DNA of 64,000 bases from Demequina sp. NBRC 110054 (GCF_002090115.1 NZ_BBRK01000006.1:248001-312000); one strand, 5' to 3'. Shown: positions 8,813 through 18,416, numbered from the stretch's first letter. Notes: generated from the letters alone by a model not told the origin. Made by a program: numbers and translations.

Positions 8813-10555
8813 TTGTCCTCGAACACCCGCACCCTGGAGCTGCCCGGGCTCGACGCGCTCCTCGCGCACGCGCCCGACGCGCGGCCCGGCCCCGCCGGGC
8901 CCCACGAGCACGAGCCCACGACCGCAGCGATCCCCGTCCTCGGGGGCACCGAGGCCGTCGTCATCGACGAGCCCGAGCGTGCCCACCGCTCGCTCGCGGC
9001 GCTCACGCTGTCCCCCCGCCGCGCGAAGCTCGCGCTGCTCGTCCTCGCCGCCGGCGCCTTCGCGACCGGCGCCAACGAGGCGTCGATCATCGCGCTCAGC
9101 CCCGCGATCGCGAGCGGCCTCGGCGTGCCCGTCGCGCAGGTCGGCCTGCTCGCGACCGCCTTCGCGCTCACGGTCGTGATCGCGGCGGTGCCGCTCACGC
9201 TGCTGACCGCACGGCTCGCGCCCCGCACGACGCTCACGGCCACGCTCGCGCTGTGGACCACGGGCGTGACGATCGCCGCGACCGCGGGCACCTTCGTGCA
9301 GCTGGCCGGCGGGCGCATCGTCTCCGCCGCCGCCCACGCCCTGTTCTGGGCGCTCGTCGCGCCCACGGCGGCCAACCTCTTCGCCCCGCACCTGCGGGCC
9401 ATGACGGTGACCCGCATCATGGTCGGCGGCGCCGCCGCGGGCGTCATCGGCACGCCTCTGGTGACGATCGCGGGAGAGCGAATCGGCTGGCAGGCGCCGT
9501 ACTGGGCGTTCGCGGCGATCGGAGTCGTCCTTGCCATCGCGCTCGCGCTCACGCTCCCCGGCCCGGTGAAGGATGACTCCGCCGAGCCGGACGACGAGCC
9601 CCCCGCCGCCGAGCACACGCGCGGAGACGTCCCGTCGATGGCTCACTTCCTCCGCGTCCTCGCGGTGACCTTCACCGTCCAGGTCGCCATGTCCTCGACC
9701 TGGACGTACATCGCGTCCTACTTCGGCGAGGTGGCAGGCATGCCGTCGTCCACGCTGCCCGCGCTCTTCGCGCTCGGCGGGGTGATCGGCGTGGCCTCCA
9801 CGCTCGCGATCGGCCCCCTGCTCGCGCGCCGCGCGGTCCACAGCGTCGGGCTCGGCATCATCGGCATCGGCCTGGCCTGGGTGCTGCTCGCCACCGGCAC
9901 GGTCTGGGGAGCGGTCGGCGGCCAGATCTTCCAGGCCGCAGGTTGGGCCGTGCTGGTCGCCGCGCTGCTCAACTGGGCGATGCGCCACACCCCCTGGCGC
10001 ACCGACGTCGGGGCCAGCACGTTCATGGTCACCGCGAACTCCGGCGCGGCGCTCGGCCCGGTCCTCGGCGGCATCGTCCTCGCGTCGATGGGCCTCGCCG
10101 CCCTGCCGCTGCTCTCTCTCGTGCTCACCGGCGTCGCCGCGACCATCATCGCCACCGTCGACCCCAAGGTGCTGCGCCGGCTCGGCGTCGCGCGCAGCGT
10201 CCGCACCGCGCTCGAGCGCAGCCAGCAGCTGCGCGCCAAGCGCGAGGAGTGGTCGCGCCGCACCGGCAGCACCGCGCCGCGACCCGTCGCCGCGGCCTGG
10301 GCCGTCGGCCAGAATGCCGCCCGCCACGCGGGCCAGGGCGCGCGCACGCTCACCCAGGGCGCGGTCGCGGCCTCCCGTGCCACCGCGAACGCCACGGCGA
10401 AGGCCGGCGTCAAGGCGGGCGAGGCAACCAGGTCGGCCGCCTACCTCCACATCGCCTCGCTCCAGGCGCTCGATCCCTACCGCGAGGATCCGTACGGCAA
10501 CCGCCCGTACGGCAACGACCCCTACGACGGGGAACCGTTCCGCGACGAGTCCTGA
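8813..10555 (+). CDS. MFS transporter (first of a tandem pair)
   Basis: A major facilitator protein of the DHA1 drug/sugar-efflux type, with two six-helix halves. The chosen TTG start has a GGAAG ribosome binding site and gives an N-terminus matching the next gene (S-x-x-T-R-T-L-E), so longer readings are unlikely. Hallmarks are the cytoplasmic loop R-L-A-P-R-T-T-L between helices 2 and 3 and the A-P-T-A-A-N-L-F segment in helix 4-5. It is unusual in having a cytoplasmic N-terminal head of about 60 residues and a C-terminal tail of about 130 residues that ends with repeated D-P-Y-x-x and N-x-P-Y-G units. The substrate is unknown. Confidence 0.88.
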   Translation: MSSNTRTLELPGLDALLAHAPDARPGPAGPHEHEPTTAAIPVLGGTEAVVIDEPERAHRSLAALTLSPRRAKLALLVLAAGAFATGANEASIIALSPAIASGLGVPVAQVGLLATAFALTVVIAAVPLTLLTARLAPRTTLTATLALWTTGVTIAATAGTFVQLAGGRIVSAAAHALFWALVAPTAANLFAPHLRAMTVTRIMVGGAAAGVIGTPLVTIAGERIGWQAPYWAFAAIGVVLAIALALTLPGPVKDDSAEPDDEPPAAEHTRGDVPSMAHFLRVLAVTFTVQVAMSSTWTYIASYFGEVAGMPSSTLPALFALGGVIGVASTLAIGPLLARRAVHSVGLGIIGIGLAWVLLATGTVWGAVGGQIFQAAGWAVLVAALLNWAMRHTPWRTDVGASTFMVTANSGAALGPVLGGIVLASMGLAALPLLSLVLTGVAATIIATVDPKVLRRLGVARSVRTALERSQQLRAKREEWSRRTGSTAPRPVAAAWAVGQNAARHAGQGARTLTQGAVAASRATANATAKAGVKAGEATRSAAYLHIASLQALDPYREDPYGNRPYGNDPYDGEPFRDES

Positions 10556-10747
10556 GCGACTGCGCGGCCCCGAAGCCGGGACCTTCCGCTTCGACATCAG
10601 GCGGCCTGGAACCGTACGATCAATTGCCGCGTTTCCTGCGCGGATACCCCACCCCGGCGAGGCCCCGACCTCGGCGTCCACATCCCCTGACCCACCCCCG
10701 GCATCGTCCCTTGATGCTGCCCCGAGACCCGTCGAGGTTCACCGCCG

Positions 10748-12679
10748 TTGTCCGCCACGACCCGCACTCTGGAGATGGCCGCGCTCGATGAGCTGCTGCA
10801 CTCCGACGAGCCTGCGCACCCGGCGGCGACGGAGGCCTACGACCCCGAGCCGACCACGGTCGCGATCCCCGTCACGGGAGTGATCGACGCGGTCGTCGTG
10901 GACGAGCCGGAGCCTGGAGCCCGCTCCCTCGCAGCGCTGACCCTGTCCCCTCGGCGGGCCAAGACCGCGCTCATGGTGCTCGCGGGCGCGGCTTTCGCCG
11001 CGGGCGTGAACGAGGGCGCGATCGTCGCGCTCACGCCCGCGATCGCGGACGACCTCGGCATCGCCGTCGCTCAGGTCGGACTGCTCGCCACCGCCTTCGC
11101 GCTCACGGTCGTGGTCGCCGCCGTGCCCCTGACGATGCTGGCCGGGCGGCTCTCGAAGCGCACGACGCTGACCGCGACGTTCGCGGTGTGGACCACGGGC
11201 GTCGTGATCGCCGCGACGGCGCACTCGTTCGCGCAGCTCGCCGCAGGCCGCATGGTGACCGCCGCGGCGCACGGACTCTTCTGGGGCGTCGTCGCGCCCA
11301 CGGCCGCGAGCCTCTTCGCGCCTCACCTGCGCGCGATGACCGTGACGCGCGTGATGGTCGGCGCGTCCGTCGCGGGCGTCATCGGCACGCCGCTCGTCAC
11401 CGTGGTCGGCGAGACCGTCGGCTGGCATGAGCCGTTCTGGGCGCTCGCCGTGCTCGGGCTCGCGCTCGTCGTCGCGCTCCCGCTGGTCCTGCCCGGCCCC
11501 GTCAAGGACGAGCACGAGGACGACGACGAGGGCGTGGACCCGCCCCCGGTCCACCACACGATCGGTGACGTGCCGTCGCTCAAGCACTTCCTGAGAGTCC
11601 TCGTCGTCACGTTCGGCATGCAGATCGGCATGGCGATCACGTGGACGTACATCGTCGCCTACTACACCGGGGCCGCGGGCCTGCCTCCCGGCGCGGTGCC
11701 ACTGCTGTTCTCTCTCGGCGGGATGGTCGGGGTCGCCGCGACGCTGCTCATCAGCCCGTTCCTCGCCCGGCACGCGGTGCAGACGGTCGGCCTCGGCATC
11801 CTCGGCGTCGTGCTCGCGTACGTTCTGTACGCGCTCGCGCAGCCCTGGTCGGCGGTGCTCGGGCAGGTCTCCGTGTCCGCGGGCTGGGCCGTACTGGTCG
11901 CGGGGCTGCTGAACTGGGCGATGCGTCACACGCCCTGGCGCACCGACATCGGCTCGAGCCTGTACATGGTTACCGCAAACGTCGGAGCGGCGGTCGGCCC
12001 GCTCATCGGCGCCGTCATCGTCTCGACGTTCGGCATCCGCTGGCTGCCGATCGTGTCGCTTGCCTTCTCCGGGGCCGCGCTGGTCGCGCTCGCCACGGTC
12101 GACGCCCAGGTGGTCGCGCGCCTCGCGGTGCCGCGCCAGGTGCGCATGGCGCTCGAGAGGCAGCAGGAGCTGCGGGACAAGCGCCGCGAGTGGCGCCGCC
12201 GCACCGAGGCGCCCACGCATCGTCCCGTCGCCGCGCAGTGGGCGGTCGGCCAGCACGCCGCCGAGCAGCCCGGGGCGGAGCGCCGCTCCAAGATGGCGTC
12301 CGCCTGGAACCGCCCGCTCGTCGGGGCCCGCCTCGCACGACCCACCCCGCATTGGCCGTCCGCGCGCACGGCGCGCGTCGGCAGGCGGTCCACGGTCGAG
12401 CAGAAGCGCGCGCTCGCGCAGGCCGCGGCGCTCTCCGCCCAGCAGGAGGCCATCGCGGCGGAGGCGGTGCGCCTGGCCGCGGAGGAGCACGTCGCCGCGT
12501 CCGACGCGGTGCTCGCCGAGCACGCGCCCGCCCCCGGGGACCACGATTCGCAGGCCGACGCGGTGCAGGCGCCGGAGATGACTCCCGGAGAGGCGAAGGC
12601 CGAGTCCTACGCCGAGTCCTATGCCGAGGAGCAGATCGCGGCCCTCCAGGCCCTGGACCCCTACCGCAGCGAGGACTGA
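10748..12679 (+). CDS. MFS transporter (second of a tandem pair)
   Basis: A 643-residue paralogue of the previous gene, alike along the whole membrane part (S-P-R-R-A-K at the first helix, the helix 2-3 loop, T-P-W-R-T-D in the second half). It also starts with TTG, preceded by GAGG. The C-terminal tail is longer, about 200 residues of Ala/Glu/Arg-rich sequence that may form a coiled coil, and ends with A-L-Q-A-L-D-P-Y-R, the same motif that starts the repeat tail of the upstream copy. That shared end in otherwise diverged tails suggests a protein-binding site. Substrate unknown; DHA1 family exporters are the closest class. Confidence 0.88.
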   Translation: MSATTRTLEMAALDELLHSDEPAHPAATEAYDPEPTTVAIPVTGVIDAVVVDEPEPGARSLAALTLSPRRAKTALMVLAGAAFAAGVNEGAIVALTPAIADDLGIAVAQVGLLATAFALTVVVAAVPLTMLAGRLSKRTTLTATFAVWTTGVVIAATAHSFAQLAAGRMVTAAAHGLFWGVVAPTAASLFAPHLRAMTVTRVMVGASVAGVIGTPLVTVVGETVGWHEPFWALAVLGLALVVALPLVLPGPVKDEHEDDDEGVDPPPVHHTIGDVPSLKHFLRVLVVTFGMQIGMAITWTYIVAYYTGAAGLPPGAVPLLFSLGGMVGVAATLLISPFLARHAVQTVGLGILGVVLAYVLYALAQPWSAVLGQVSVSAGWAVLVAGLLNWAMRHTPWRTDIGSSLYMVTANVGAAVGPLIGAVIVSTFGIRWLPIVSLAFSGAALVALATVDAQVVARLAVPRQVRMALERQQELRDKRREWRRRTEAPTHRPVAAQWAVGQHAAEQPGAERRSKMASAWNRPLVGARLARPTPHWPSARTARVGRRSTVEQKRALAQAAALSAQQEAIAAEAVRLAAEEHVAASDAVLAEHAPAPGDHDSQADAVQAPEMTPGEAKAESYAESYAEEQIAALQALDPYRSED

Positions 12680-12698
12680 CGCGGCCTACTCTCGTCCC

Positions 12699-13304
12699 AT
12701 GAGCTCTCGGGGCGGGCGCGGCGTGGGACTCGCGGACGCGCTGTCGTTCGCGCGTGTCCCGCTCGGAGTCGCGCTCGCCGCCGCGGCGATCGCCGCACCG
12801 CAGGCCCAGACGATGCTGGTCACCCTCTTCGCGCTCGGCGTCGCCACGGACGCCCTGGACGGCTGGTGGGCGCGCCGCTCCGGGACGGCCTCGGACCGCG
12901 GCGCGAGGCTCGACAGCCTCGCCGACGCGGTCTTCACGGTCGCGACGGTCGTCGCGCTGCTCGTCGCCGTGTCATGGCCGATCGCACCCTGGGTCTGGTG
13001 GGCGGTCGTCGCGGTCACGGCCGCCAGGCTCGCGGTCGTCGCCGCGACCTGGACCCGCTTCCGCGTCGTCTCGATCATCCACACGCGCCTCAACAGGGCG
13101 ACGGGCGTCGCGGTCGCGATCGCCGCGGGCGCGGCCCTCGCCACGGGGACGATGCCGGTGTGGGCGCTCGTGGTCGCGGGCCTCGTGTCGGTGGCGGCCT
13201 CGACCGAGGAGCTCGGGATCGTGCGCACAGCCGAGACGTACGACCGCGACACGCGGTCGTGGCGGGACCTGCGCGCGCCTCACGTCTCCGAGGATTCGGC
13301 GTAG
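12699..13304 (+). CDS. CDP-alcohol phosphatidyltransferase family protein
   Basis: A 201-residue integral membrane enzyme with the full CDP-alcohol phosphotransferase motif, D-x2-D-G-x2-A-R-x8-G-x3-D-x3-D, at D-A-L-D-G-W-W-A-R through D-S-L-A-D. All Asp residues that bind metal and CDP are present. Such enzymes join a CDP-linked lipid (for instance CDP-diacylglycerol) to glycerol phosphate, inositol phosphate or similar alcohols. Four or more hydrophobic segments follow the motif. The ATG 19 bases after the MFS gene was chosen because the longer frame overlaps that gene. The specific alcohol substrate cannot be told from sequence. Confidence 0.88.
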   Translation: MSSRGGRGVGLADALSFARVPLGVALAAAAIAAPQAQTMLVTLFALGVATDALDGWWARRSGTASDRGARLDSLADAVFTVATVVALLVAVSWPIAPWVWWAVVAVTAARLAVVAATWTRFRVVSIIHTRLNRATGVAVAIAAGAALATGTMPVWALVVAGLVSVAASTEELGIVRTAETYDRDTRSWRDLRAPHVSEDSA

Positions 13305-13313
13305 CGTCGAGGC

Positions 13314-14954
13314 ATGTCACAGCTGCAGCGCATCGCCGACGACCTCTACGACCACGCTACGTCGAGCAACCCCACAGGGCTGCTGTGGGACGGCAAGCTC
13401 GACCACCTGAGCGAGTGGACCGACGTCTCGCCTGAGGCCCGTGCGGAGAGTTCCCGGCGCTACGACGAGATCGCGAGCGCCGCCGAGGCACTCGAGATCG
13501 ACGACGATCCGGCGCAGCGCGCGCTGCGCGACGTGGTGGCCACCACCGCACGCAGCAACGCCCTCCTCGCGATCTGGGAGCCCGAGCTGCTGTCCGTCAC
13601 TCCGCGCATGGGGGTGCTCGAGGACATCATGTCCTTCGCCACGATGTTCCCGCTGGCGACCGCCGCGCACGGCGAGGACTATCTCACCAAGCTCACGCGC
13701 ATGCCCGCGATGCTCGACCAGCTCATGGACGTCGCCGAGGCCGCCGCGGACGAGGGCCGCGTCGCGCTGCGCAGCCACCTGATCGGCACGGCGGAGACCG
13801 CGGAGACCTACCTCGCCACTCAGGCGGGTCCCGCGGAGCGGCTGTGCGGCCAGGCCCCGCCCACCGAGCTCGACGCGGCGCAGGCCGATGCCTGGCGCGA
13901 GCGCCTCGTGGCGATCGTGCGCGACGAGGTGCGCCCCGGCCTCGCCGCCTACGCCGCACGCCTCCGGGCGCTCGCGGAGCGCGGCCGCCCCGACGACAGG
14001 CCCGGCCTGTGCCACCTCGACGGAGGGCTCGACGTCTACCGCAAGCAGATCTGGGGGACCCTGCTCCTGGACCGCACTCCCGACGAGTTGCACGCGCTCG
14101 GCCTCGCGCAGGTCGCGCGGCTCGAGCAGGAGTACCGCGAGCTCGCGGGGCCTCTCGTGGGCACGGACGACGTCGCCGAGATCTACGCGCGGCTGCGCGA
14201 CGACCCGTCGCTGCGCTACTCGTCCGCGGAGACGCTGATCGCCGATGCGACCGAGGCGCTCGCGCGCGCGGACGCGGCCTCGCACGAGTGGTTCCACACG
14301 CTGCCGCAGTCTCGCTGCACCGCGAACGCCACCGACTTCGGCGCGATGGGCTACTACTCCGCCCCGGACCCCGAGACCGGCAAGCAGCCGGCGTTCTACG
14401 TCAAGACCTCTGACCCGTCGGCATGGTCGACGTACGAGCTCGAGGGGCTGACGTTCCACGAGGCCGTACCCGGCCACCATCTCCAGGTCGCGCTCGCGGC
14501 AGAGGACGAGTCGCTGCACCGTGTGCAGCGGGAGTTCTTCAACACCGCGTACGTCGAGGGCTGGGCGCTGTACGCCGAGCGCCTCGCGGACGAGATGGGG
14601 CTGTACTCCACGCCTATGTCACGCGTCGGGATGCTGCTCAACGACTCGATGCGCGCGTGCCGGCTCGTCGTCGACACCGGGCTGCACGCGTTCGGCTGGA
14701 CCCGCGAGCAGGCGATCCAGTACATGGTGGATCACTCGCCGATCGACCGCGCGCACGTCGAGCAGGAGGTGGATCGCTACATCGCGCTGCCCGGGCAGGC
14801 GCTCGCCTACATGGTCGGGCGGCTCGAGATCCAGGCGATCCGCGCGGAGGCGGAGAAGGCCGCGGACTTCGACATCCGTGACTTCCACGACCGGGTGCTG
14901 CGCTACGGCGCGGTGCCGCTCACGACCCTGCGGACGCAGGTGCTCGAGGGCTGA
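13314..14954 (+). CDS. DUF885 family protein (putative metallopeptidase-like)
   Basis: A 546-residue protein of the DUF885 family. Near residue 381 it has the family's H-E-A-V-P-G-H-H-L-Q motif, which resembles a zinc-binding H-E-x-x-x-G-H site, followed downstream by Y-V-E-G-W-A-L-Y-A-E, whose Glu may be the third ligand. No signal peptide is seen, so it should be cytoplasmic. It starts 9 bases after the phosphatidyltransferase and may be cotranscribed. Members are widespread in actinobacteria and some are annotated as peptidases, but I know of no established substrate. Confidence 0.85.
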   Translation: MSQLQRIADDLYDHATSSNPTGLLWDGKLDHLSEWTDVSPEARAESSRRYDEIASAAEALEIDDDPAQRALRDVVATTARSNALLAIWEPELLSVTPRMGVLEDIMSFATMFPLATAAHGEDYLTKLTRMPAMLDQLMDVAEAAADEGRVALRSHLIGTAETAETYLATQAGPAERLCGQAPPTELDAAQADAWRERLVAIVRDEVRPGLAAYAARLRALAERGRPDDRPGLCHLDGGLDVYRKQIWGTLLLDRTPDELHALGLAQVARLEQEYRELAGPLVGTDDVAEIYARLRDDPSLRYSSAETLIADATEALARADAASHEWFHTLPQSRCTANATDFGAMGYYSAPDPETGKQPAFYVKTSDPSAWSTYELEGLTFHEAVPGHHLQVALAAEDESLHRVQREFFNTAYVEGWALYAERLADEMGLYSTPMSRVGMLLNDSMRACRLVVDTGLHAFGWTREQAIQYMVDHSPIDRAHVEQEVDRYIALPGQALAYMVGRLEIQAIRAEAEKAADFDIRDFHDRVLRYGAVPLTTLRTQVLEG

Positions 14955-14997
14955 GCCGAGCAAGAGGTACCCCGCTCGCGGGTGATCGACGCGAGGA

Positions 14998-15019
14998 CTC
15001 GGCCAGCCTGAGGGCCGAG
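14998..15019. terminator. stem-loop between convergent genes
   Basis: CTCGGCC and GGCCGAG form a perfect 7-bp stem with an 8-base loop, lying between the stops of the DUF885 gene and the convergent ArsR-like gene. It lacks a U-run, as is usual in high-GC actinobacteria, and could serve both strands. Confidence 0.5.
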
Positions 15020-15037
15020 CCGAGCCGGAGGAGCCTC

Positions 15038-15637
15038 CTAGGCGTGCGCGTCGGCGGTCTCCGGCTGCTCCGCTGCCTCGTCCTCGTGGTGCTCGCCCGC
15101 GACGTACGGGAAGGCCGACACGTTGAGCAGGGTCGGCTTGGTGCCGGGGCGGTACTCGGCGGCCTTCGCGAAGCGCTCGATGAGCTCGTTGACGAGCGCC
15201 TGCACCTCGCCACGCTCCTCGTCGTCGAAGTAGCCGATGTTGCGGCTGATGCGGGTGAAGTCACCCACCCAGTCGAAGCCCTCGCTCGAGATGTACCGCG
15301 AGGCGTCGGCCGCAAGCATGCGGTTGAGGCCCTCGATGCCGGCGACGAACTCGGCCGGGCCGAGCGTGCCGAGATCCTGGCGCGAGATGAGGCTCTCCTG
15401 CTCGTTGGCGCGGAAGTACCGCTCGATCGCACCGCCACGACGCTCCTCGCGCGTCACCTCGATGATGCCGCCGTCGAGCAGCTCCGCGACAGCGCGGTAG
15501 AGGGAGGCCTGGGGGACGTCATCGAGCACCTTCGCGAGCTGCTTGACGTTCATCTCGGACTGGGCGAGCACGAGCGACACGCGGATGCGGACGGGGTGCA
15601 GGAGAAGGCGAGAGCGTCGAGGATCCATATCAATCAT
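15038..15637 (-). CDS. ArsR-like winged-helix transcriptional regulator
   Basis: A 199-residue protein with an N-terminal winged helix-turn-helix: M-N-V-K-Q-L-A-K-V-L-D...Q-A-S-L-Y-R-A-V-A-E-L-L-D-G-G-I-I-E-V is the recognition part, followed by a basic wing (E-R-R-G-G-A-I-E-R-Y-F). No metal-binding cysteines are present, so it is not a metal sensor of the classical ArsR kind. The C-terminal half is a probable dimerisation or ligand domain of unknown specificity. A TAGAAT -10-like box (15636-15641 on the plus map) overlaps the annotated ATG; if used, the mRNA would be leaderless and start at the ATG at 15628 (M-D-P-R-R-S-R). Confidence 0.8.
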   Translation of the reverse strand: MIDMDPRRSRLLLHPVRIRVSLVLAQSEMNVKQLAKVLDDVPQASLYRAVAELLDGGIIEVTREERRGGAIERYFRANEQESLISRQDLGTLGPAEFVAGIEGLNRMLAADASRYISSEGFDWVGDFTRISRNIGYFDDEERGEVQALVNELIERFAKAAEYRPGTKPTLLNVSAFPYVAGEHHEDEAAEQPETADAHA

Positions 15638-15838
15638 TCTACTGTCTGGTAAACGCGAATTCGAGCCTATCGGTCACTCGATGCCGCACAGTTTGCTGAG
15701 AATACCGCTGGTCCGGGCCCGAATGTGCCAGTTTCGCCGGGTTTGTCCGCGCCCGATTGTGACATTATCAATATGGGAATATCGAACCGGGTCGACATTC
15801 CTGCAATTGATACTACCCGCCTTCTGCGGATTCGTCCG

Positions 15839-17389
15839 CTATCGGATCCGGCCCAGTCCCGGCACGAATTTCCCGGTCCTCGAGGCGTAGTCCGCGTAGC
15901 CGTCGTACTCCCTCAGCAGATACGACTCCTCGAGCCGTGTCTTGAACTCGAAGAAGACCGCGAGCGCCCCCACAAGCGCCCACACCACGACCTCACCGCG
16001 CGCGATCGCGACGCCCGCGCAGATCACCACGACCGCGGTGTACAGCGGGTGTCGCATCCACCGGTACAGCCCCTTGGCGATGAGCCCCGTGCCGTTCGGC
16101 GTCGGCAGCGGCGTGAGCGCGCGCCCGAGGTGGTAGCCCGACACCGCGAGCCCGACGCTTCCCACCACGACGACCGCGAGCCCTGCGAGCGGCGCGCCCG
16201 GCACATCGGGGCTCCACGATCCAGGCCAGAACCCCACACCGAGGAACAGCAGCGCCTGCACGCCGACCAGTGCCCAGTCGATGCGAGCCTGACGATCGAG
16301 CAGTTTCATGCGCCCAGGGACCAGTCGCCCCTTGCCTGCGGCGTCCGACACCTCGTCCTCCTTGCTGCTGATCCAGCCGTCCACGCGCTCCCACCAGTCG
16401 AAGAGCCACGTGGTGCGCTCCTCCGCGTCGGCGGGGATCTCTTCGGGCATCGCGGTCCAGCCCTTCATGGTGATGCGCTTGTCGATCGGCAGCTCACGCC
16501 AGACGTCCTTGATCGTCGACAGGTCCTCGAGGCCGGTGTGCGCCACGACGATCACGGCGGCGTCGGGGCTGGCCTCCATCGCCGCCATCACTCCCCCGAC
16601 GTGGGGCGGCATCACGTTGGGCATCGCCTCGGCCCGGTCGGCGAGCGCGTCGTGACCGGCCGCGCGCAGCGACCGGATCCGGGACTCGCGCCGGCGCGAG
16701 GTCACGTTCGCGCCCTCGGGGAAGATCAGCACCGCGTCGTCATCGTCCATGCCCGCGGCGAGCTGCCCGACCGCCTCCGAGCCGCCCGGCGACCCCGCGC
16801 GGCGGTGGCGCCGCGGCGTCACGAACCTCGACGGGATGCGATGCAGCAGCACGTCGATCGCGGGGTCCCACTGGAGCGTGTCCTTGAGCACGATCATGGG
16901 GTCGCGCGAGTAGTGGTTGAGGAGCGCCTCGACGATCACGAACGAGTCACCTGGACCCGCGTGTCGGCTCACGACGATGACCGGCCGACCCTCGGCGGCG
17001 CCGTACAGGTCCTCGTCCTCGTGGACGATCTCGAGCCGCAGCGTCCACCGCACCTGCCAGAACAGCAGCGCGAGGAGACGGCTCGTGAGCGTGTAGTGCG
17101 CCTGCTGGAAGCCCGGCCGCTTGAGGAGCAGTCCGAAGCCAGATCCCACCCACAGCAGGAACAGGCACACGAGCGCGAAGGCCTCCCACATCAGGTAGAA
17201 CACCGCCATCGCGAACACGCGCGTGAGCCGCAGCCGGCCCGGAAGCGCCCAACTCACGACACCCGCGACCACCGCGAGCAGGATCACGGTGACGGGCAGT
17301 ACCGCGATCGCCACGAACACGAGCGCGGGGGCGATGACCATGCGGCGCACCCAGATCGGGGGCAGGCGGAAGCGTCCGGCGGCACTCAT
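15839..17389 (-). CDS. acyltransferase-isoprenylcysteine/phospholipid methyltransferase-like fusion
   Basis: A 516-residue membrane protein made of two enzyme domains. The first (about 1-340) is a PlsC-type acyltransferase with H-x4-D as H143-A-G-P-G-D148 and F-P-E-G at 223-226 in place of the usual F-P-E-G-T-R, plus several N-terminal membrane helices. The second (about 365-516) has the ICMT/PEMT-type methyltransferase layout: membrane helices, G-L-Y-R-W-M-R-H-P-L-Y at 440-450 and E-E-S-Y-L-L-x-x-Y near 487. The start used has its own ATG after the patatin gene; a longer frame overlaps that gene. Only 19 bases separate it from the patatin gene, so the two likely work together in membrane lipid remodelling. 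Substrates are unknown. Confidence 0.82.
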   Translation of the reverse strand: MSAAGRFRLPPIWVRRMVIAPALVFVAIAVLPVTVILLAVVAGVVSWALPGRLRLTRVFAMAVFYLMWEAFALVCLFLLWVGSGFGLLLKRPGFQQAHYTLTSRLLALLFWQVRWTLRLEIVHEDEDLYGAAEGRPVIVVSRHAGPGDSFVIVEALLNHYSRDPMIVLKDTLQWDPAIDVLLHRIPSRFVTPRRHRRAGSPGGSEAVGQLAAGMDDDDAVLIFPEGANVTSRRRESRIRSLRAAGHDALADRAEAMPNVMPPHVGGVMAAMEASPDAAVIVVAHTGLEDLSTIKDVWRELPIDKRITMKGWTAMPEEIPADAEERTTWLFDWWERVDGWISSKEDEVSDAAGKGRLVPGRMKLLDRQARIDWALVGVQALLFLGVGFWPGSWSPDVPGAPLAGLAVVVVGSVGLAVSGYHLGRALTPLPTPNGTGLIAKGLYRWMRHPLYTAVVVICAGVAIARGEVVVWALVGALAVFFEFKTRLEESYLLREYDGYADYASRTGKFVPGLGRIR

Positions 17390-17408
17390 GCGAGCATCCT
17401 CCCGTGCC

Positions 17409-18236
17409 TCAGCGCTCGCCGTCGAGCGCCAGGTAGGCGGCCGATGCCTCGTAGGCGGCCGCGATGCGCGCGTGGGTGGCGTCCATGCGCCGGTACGAGC
17501 CCGGCTTGGAGTCCAGCGGGTGCGGTCCGCCGTAGGGAAGGACGTGCACGGTGACCCCGTCGGGGATCTGCGCCCGCTCGCGCGCGAAGCGGTGCCTGCG
17601 CGCGATCTCGAACGACACCTTCGCGACATCCGACGGCCTGCGAGGCGCGGTGAGCGGCTCCTCGATGCGGCCCACCTGGAGCACGTACACCTGGGTCGCG
17701 CCGCGTGCGATCGCCTCGCCCAGCGGGATCGAGTTGACGAGCCCGCCGTCCACGTAGTGCTCGCCGTTCAGGTACGTCGGCGGCAGCGCCGCGGGCACCG
17801 AGGCCGAGGCGAGCACCGCGCTGATCAGCGGCCCCGAGTCGAACCACTGCTCCGCCGCACGCTCGATGCTCGCGGCACACACCGCGAGCGGGATCTCGAG
17901 GTCCTCGAAACGGGCGTCTTCGCCGACCATCGCGGCGATCAGCTCGCGCAGCGGCTCGGGATCGTTGAGGTGGATGCGGGACGTCGCGAGCCGCTGGAGC
18001 TGGCGCGCCCACGAGTCGCCGTAGACGGCCGACGCCGCGGGCGAGCCCCACGCGTCCGTGAGTCGCTCGATGACCGCCGGCGTCGGGTCGGCCGCGAAGG
18101 CCGCGCCGTTGATCGCGCCGATCGACGTGCCGACGATCACGTCGGGGCGGATCCCCGCCTCGACGAGCGCCTGCAGCATGCCGATCTCGACCGCGCCGCG
18201 CACGCCGCCGCCTCCCAGCACGAATCCCACCGTCAT
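17409..18236 (-). CDS. patatin-like phospholipase (RssA type)
   Basis: A 275-residue protein with the patatin Ser-Asp dyad: the glycine-rich oxyanion loop G-G-G-G-V-R-G near the start, the nucleophile elbow G-T-S-I-G, and the catalytic D-G-G in Y-V-D-G-G-L-V-N-S-I-P. It lacks a signal peptide and fits the small cytoplasmic RssA-like class that hydrolyses acyl esters of lipids. The ATG is supported by a GGAAGAG ribosome binding site. It is the first gene of an operon with the acyltransferase-methyltransferase fusion, so deacylation and reacylation or head-group methylation may be coupled. Confidence 0.88.
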   Translation of the reverse strand: MTVGFVLGGGGVRGAVEIGMLQALVEAGIRPDVIVGTSIGAINGAAFAADPTPAVIERLTDAWGSPAASAVYGDSWARQLQRLATSRIHLNDPEPLRELIAAMVGEDARFEDLEIPLAVCAASIERAAEQWFDSGPLISAVLASASVPAALPPTYLNGEHYVDGGLVNSIPLGEAIARGATQVYVLQVGRIEEPLTAPRRPSDVAKVSFEIARRHRFARERAQIPDGVTVHVLPYGGPHPLDSKPGSYRRMDATHARIAAAYEASAAYLALDGER

Positions 18237-18416
18237 GGTCTCGACTCTTCCACGCGACCCGGCCAACCGCCAGAAGACGCCCCATGCACCACGCACGGAT
18301 CGCATGACGACGCGCCAGCGTGTCGCCCGCCACTGTCGGCGTGTCGCCGGGGTGTCGAATCAGAATCCGTGCGGAGCGCATGGTGAGCGAGGCGGCGGCG
18401 GGGCCAATGGCATCAC

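Noticed and set aside
16613..16758. TCATCGTCC-like near matches counted as copies of the 9-mer
   Set aside because: They differ at the first base; only exact GGACGATGC or GCATCGTCC were counted.
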